A DNA stretch of 9,220 bases, from assembly GCA_002730485.1 (NCBI GenBank), contig PCAH01000151.1:1-9220 (forward strand), given 5' to 3'. The stretch comes from Dehalococcoidia bacterium (lineage in GTDB: Bacteria; Chloroflexota; Dehalococcoidia; UBA3495). The notes under the pieces are model-generated. The model was given only the letters and a program-made list of their open reading frames with translations, was not told where the DNA came from and did no database searches. The translations under genes and the position numbers were made by a program. How positions within the stretch are numbered: the first letter of the stretch is position 1; the number at the start of each line of letters is the position of its first letter. Below, in pieces: positions 6,804-9,220 of this stretch.

Positions 6804-6830
6804 GTAATTGATTTTGGCTAGCAATATTAG
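6802..6830 (+). promoter_or_regulatory. Weak candidate promoter for the lipoprotein gene
   Basis: TTGTAA (6802-6807) and TATTAG (6825-6830) have a 17-bp spacer, each matching four of six consensus positions. It sits directly after the terminator, where a new promoter is expected. The leader would be about 66 nt. Confidence 0.25.
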
Positions 6831-6902
6831 AGCCGCGTTGGTTGGACGACCTAATCTAAAAATACCAGCGCCCTTTCTGCGTCTGGATCACGGTGAAATC
6901 AT

Positions 6903-8120
6903 ATGAAGGTTTATCTATTGATCGCAGTGATTGCCGCTATGTTGGCCATCGCCTGTGAAATGGCAGACGATGTCAAAACCCAATTCCCGTTGAACGATTC
7001 CGAGCAGTCGGAATCAACAGAAGAAACGCCAAAATCCGAGGGCGAAACCTCGTCCAACGACCATCCGGACGTCACCACTGCAACGCCCGAGCCGGAATCC
7101 TCTGCCCAGGCAGATGAGGACTCGCCGCTGTCTTCAGGTCTATCTATCGGTGGCTTTCCGTCACTACGGTTAACCACTGATCCAGGTGCAGACCAAGACC
7201 CAGCATGGGATCCGCGGGACACGACCATCGCATTCATGACCAGCAAACCGAACGCCTTGGAACGGCCCTTTGATATTGGGTCTGTATCCCGCAATGGCGC
7301 CGACCTTACAACCATGGCCATCGGCCCCAACTCTGGCATCGGCATCGCCGGAGAACTGGCTTGGGTTGGCACCACCGGCAAGCTGATGACCAACGAACGG
7401 GTTGGAATCCACTCCTATATGACCTTTGACACGGACCAGGCTCCGTTCACCCGAACCACAAATGGCGACGACGATGCTTTCACACGGAACCTCATCATCC
7501 CCGGCGGACAGGGCGGAGACGGTCTTTCCGTTTCCAGGGACGGTGGGACTGTCATGTGGATGATCAGAAACTCCCATGACCCGTCCAGCTACGTGGTGGA
7601 AGTTCGTATAGCTGAGATCGCCAGTCTCACCGGCCAGTCAGCAAATGAAGCAGGTCGGGTTCTTTTCACCCATTCGGCGGCGACTGACGGCCCTGACTTC
7701 AATAGAGGGTTTGGTTTGTCACCCGACGGCGAAGAGTTTGTAGTCAGCCTCAAATCCGGAGATGGTTATGACCTGTTCTTGATGGACAGCGCGACAGGTG
7801 CAGAAATAGCGCAGTTGACCAACATCGGCGCCTCCGCAGGGGAATACAACCTATATCCTGAGATCTCTCCTGATGGGGATTGGGTCGCATTCTCTTCCCA
7901 GTCTGATTCAAATGCCAGAGCAGACATCGCAGTCGTCATGACCAATGGCACGACTTTCGCCAAAGTGACTGACACAGAGGATGTGAGCGAGATGCGACCT
8001 TCCTGGTCTCCTGAAGGGATGGAAGTGGCGTATCAGGGCCAGGATTACAGCGAAGCCGATCCCAACTGGGACATCTACCGGGTGCCGGTATTTGGCGGGG
8101 CTTCTGCCAGGCTGCCGTAG
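6903..8120 (+). CDS. Lipoprotein with TolB-like (PD40) beta-propeller repeats
   Basis: Predicted exported lipoprotein of 405 aa. Residues 1-17 form a signal peptide ending LAIA before Cys18, an acceptable lipobox. Residues 24-80 are a low-complexity Ser/Glu/Asp/Thr/Pro linker. From about 86 on, PD40-type blades appear: LTTDPGADQDPAWDPRDTTI (90-109), a degenerate stretch to about 260, LSPDGEEFVVS (272-282), ISPDGDWVAFSS (321-332) and WSPEGMEVAYQG (368-379), each followed by strand pairs such as DLFLMDSATG. This is the WD40-like repeat family of TolB and DPP-type propellers. It probably acts as a binding or scaffold protein at the outer face of the membrane; no catalytic motif is seen. The chain ends at GGASARLP, in the middle of where a blade normally runs on, so the last blade may be completed by the N-terminus. 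GGTGA (6892-6896), 6 nt upstream, supports ATG 6903. It is not pal-linked tolB. Confidence 0.85.
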   Translation: MKVYLLIAVIAAMLAIACEMADDVKTQFPLNDSEQSESTEETPKSEGETSSNDHPDVTTATPEPESSAQADEDSPLSSGLSIGGFPSLRLTTDPGADQDPAWDPRDTTIAFMTSKPNALERPFDIGSVSRNGADLTTMAIGPNSGIGIAGELAWVGTTGKLMTNERVGIHSYMTFDTDQAPFTRTTNGDDDAFTRNLIIPGGQGGDGLSVSRDGGTVMWMIRNSHDPSSYVVEVRIAEIASLTGQSANEAGRVLFTHSAATDGPDFNRGFGLSPDGEEFVVSLKSGDGYDLFLMDSATGAEIAQLTNIGASAGEYNLYPEISPDGDWVAFSSQSDSNARADIAVVMTNGTTFAKVTDTEDVSEMRPSWSPEGMEVAYQGQDYSEADPNWDIYRVPVFGGASARLP

Positions 8121-8174
8121 GGCAATGGATGCCAACATCTTCGACTGATCTACGCTAACTCTCAAATTACACAT

Positions 8175-8207
8175 GGAACATGCCCTAGCCAAACTAGGGC
8201 ATGTTCC
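8175..8207 (+). repeat. Perfect 14-bp stem-loop after the lipoprotein gene
   Basis: GGAACATGCCCTAG (8175-8188) is the exact reverse complement of CTAGGGCATGTTCC (8194-8207), with a 5-nt loop CCAAA. It lies 54 bp after the lipoprotein stop. On neither strand does a T-run follow, so an intrinsic terminator is possible but not typical. It could also be an RNA-stabilising hairpin or a protein-binding palindrome. Confidence 0.6.
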
Positions 8208-8358
8208 GATACGCGATAAATCTCCACCTCTTCCACATCGGTCACCACTCCTTCCTCCCTTTCTTGATGGTTTCTCCGAACATCCTTGTTGTCTCCAGGG
8301 GATTCTGATTGCCACACAGACCTGAGTATTACCCCAATCGGCCCTAACGCAGCCAATT

Positions 8359-8383
8359 CGTTCAGAGTAGAGTTGAAGAACGG
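8359..8383. promoter_or_regulatory. Upstream copy of GAACG inverted half-sites
   Basis: CGTTC (8359-8363) and GAACG (8378-8382) face each other across 14 bp. The right arm sits in GAAGAACGGT (8375-8384), a 10-mer repeated at 8570-8579. In both copies CAGCCAATT lies upstream (8350-8358 and 8560-8568). The shared arrangement suggests a duplicated binding site. Confidence 0.3.
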
Positions 8384-8432
8384 TTAGCCTGTCTGGTAGG
8401 CGCTATTCATGCATTACAAGACGGCTAGTACT

Positions 8433-8452
8433 AATCGTACATTCGTATGATT
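8433..8452. promoter_or_regulatory. Operator-like palindrome
   Basis: AATCGTAC (8433-8440) and GTATGATT (8445-8452) are inverted arms matching at 7 of 8 positions with a 4-bp spacer. Size and symmetry resemble a site for a dimeric helix-turn-helix repressor such as a TetR-type protein, which often controls exporter genes. No such regulator gene lies in the window. Confidence 0.35.
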
Positions 8453-8532
8453 CCCTCATCATCAGAACGACCAGACAAAATCAAACTTCCTCACGATTAC
8501 GTCTCGCCATTGGGCAAATTAATATGATGCCA

Positions 8533-8580
8533 CATCGTTCTTCTACCTAGCTCCTGGAACAGCCAATTGGAAGAACGGTG
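8533..8580. repeat. Long-armed inverted repeat over the MMPL promoter
   Basis: CATCGTTCTTC (8533-8543) pairs with GAAGAACGGTG (8570-8580) over 11 positions with one T-G wobble, around a 26-nt loop. The right arm covers the candidate -35 of the MMPL promoter, so binding of a protein here, or DNA/RNA folding, would affect transcription. It shares the GAAGAACGGT arm with the copy near 8375. Confidence 0.4.
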
Positions 8581-8596
8581 ACAATCGCCATATAAG
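8567..8596 (+). promoter_or_regulatory. Candidate promoter of the MMPL gene
   Basis: TTGGAA (8567-8572) and TATAAG (8591-8596, five of six consensus) are separated by 18 bp. Transcription would start near 8603, only a short distance before the ribosome binding site AAGGGGG (8605-8611). A longer upstream leader is also possible if another promoter is used. Confidence 0.45.
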
Positions 8597-8618
8597 TGTT
8601 CAATAAGGGGGAACGAAC

Positions 8619-9220
8619 ATGGCTACACCAGCTACATCATTTACAGGCCAAGTGGCAGGATGGACCGCCCGACACGCCTTGATCACGCTATTGATCTGGG
8701 TAGTTGTCTTGGTAGGGGCGTTCATGCTGGCCGGGAACCTCAACGTCAATAGTGACGAGGGGTGAGTTCCACCGACTCTAAGCGGGCCGCCGACCTGATA
8801 GAAGAAGCGACCGGCTCGGAGGCTCCAGCCCAGGAATTCATGTTGGTGGAGTCAGCAGACGGACCAGTCGACGATGAGTTACTGGCGTCGGTTGTTGGTT
8901 CAATAGCCGCCGAAATGCGGGAGTTGCCCGTGGTCAAAGAAGCGGCCAGCTATCTGGATGGTGATGACACCCTGCGCACCCCAGATGGCCGGATGGCTCT
9001 CATCCAAGTCACTACAACGCTGGCCCAGGACGACGATCTTGAAGAAGCAGATTCCGTCTTGGATGTGATTGAGGAAGCTAGCCTTAATTCGGGCCTTCGC
9101 GTCACTACCATCGGGAATATGAGCGTGGAGCGGCTCTTCGGCGAAATGGCTGAAGAGACGTTCCAAAAAGGAGAGATGATTGGCGTCATCGCGGCGCTGT
9201 TCATCATGCTGGCGGTCTTC
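8619..9220 (+). CDS. MMPL/RND-family transporter, N-terminal part, frameshifted and partial
   Basis: Start of a large inner-membrane exporter of the MMPL (RND superfamily) type, driven by the proton gradient; family members move lipids or other hydrophobic molecules. ATG 8619 with AAGGGGG 7 nt upstream opens a 48-codon frame holding transmembrane segment 1 (about residues 20-39) and ending NVNSDEG then TGA at 8763-8765. The -1 frame continues at once with VSSTDSKRAADLIEEA and stays open for 153 codons to the right edge. It carries the extracytoplasmic domain, the family block TPDGRMALIQV and the start of segment 2 (GEMIGVIAALFIMLAVF). The two parts clearly belong to one protein. One extra G in the GGGG run at 8759-8762 would restore it. 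It may be a sequencing or assembly error, a real null mutation, or recoding. GTG 8762 as an alternative start would lose segment 1. The rest of the gene lies outside. Confidence 0.82.
8757..8765 (+). other. Frameshift point in the MMPL gene (G4 run followed by TGA)
   Basis: In the start frame the codons are GAG GGG TGA. Slipping back one base on the GGG codon (8760-8762 to 8759-8761) keeps full pairing and gives GTG AGT, the frame of the rest of the protein. The stop codon TGA at the shift point would slow the ribosome. A small hairpin, GGTG-AGTTC-CACC (8761-8773), overlaps it. No typical X-XXY-YYZ heptamer is present. Confidence 0.6.

Larger units (their letters stand above)
8208..8566. other. 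Gene-poor region with inverted repeats
   Basis: About 360 bp with no convincing protein gene on either strand and visibly more A/T-rich than its neighbours. It holds an 18-nt pyrimidine tract (8248-8265), the operator-like palindrome at 8433-8452, and GAACG-type half-sites described separately. No tRNA, tmRNA, SRP or RNase P RNA signature was seen. A weak resemblance to the 3' end of 23S rRNA around 8373-8437 is noted as a finding. Confidence 0.5.

Noticed and set aside
8162..8356. 64-codon minus-strand frame, and a 27-aa version from GTG 8245 with GGGAGG eight bases upstream
   Set aside because: The ribosome-site spacing is good, but the second half simply reads through the perfect 14-bp stem-loop and the protein shows no family features. 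Chance is more likely.
8762..9220. GTG 8762 as a true start of a shorter MMPL protein
   Set aside because: It would remove the first transmembrane segment that all MMPL proteins need, and no ribosome binding site with proper spacing precedes it.

Overview
The window reads as an ordinary chromosomal segment from a bacterium of moderately high GC. The gene set, and the general look of the proteins, suggest a Chloroflexota lineage such as Dehalococcoidia/SAR202. The set comprises type III pantothenate kinase next to CoaBC, a Q-loop-variant ABC-2 exporter, an M50 site-2 protease beside unknown acidic proteins, a deacetylase-type amidohydrolase and a TolB-like lipoprotein. That assignment is an inference from protein style; there is no rRNA gene or other marker that fixes it. 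No phage, transposase, CRISPR, tRNA or intact rRNA gene is visible.

Layout. (1) 1-1111, minus strand: the 5' part of coaBC (runs off the left edge) lies 33 bp downstream of coaX. Together they form a coenzyme A biosynthesis operon with a recognisable promoter at 1165-1193. (2) 1112-1372: divergent control region with an extended -10 promoter facing right. (3) 1373-3095, plus: a two-gene ABC-2 exporter, ATPase then permease, overlapping by 11 bp. (4) 3350-6689, plus: an unrecognised acidic protein with a barrel-like strand pattern, an M50 site-2-type membrane metalloprotease, an unrecognised protein with a His-rich N-terminus, and a binuclear-metal amidohydrolase. The run ends at a strong intrinsic terminator (6769-6803). 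(5) 6903-8120, plus: a lipoprotein with TolB/PD40-type beta-propeller repeats. (6) 8121-8618: about 500 bp without a convincing gene but with several inverted repeats, including a perfect 14-bp stem-loop and paired GAACG half-sites around a candidate promoter. (7) 8619 to the right edge, plus: the start of an MMPL/RND-family exporter whose reading frame is broken by an apparent one-base deletion (or -1 shift) in a G4 run at codon 48.

Functionally, coaX and coaBC supply 4'-phosphopantothenate and then 4'-phosphopantetheine. The ABC pair exports an unknown substrate. The M50 protease and its unknown neighbours could form a membrane-proteolysis module, but only their order and strand support this. 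I see no clear new biological system. The items most worth a second look are the MMPL frameshift, the palindrome-rich control region before it, and the two conserved-looking unknown proteins flanking the M50 protease.
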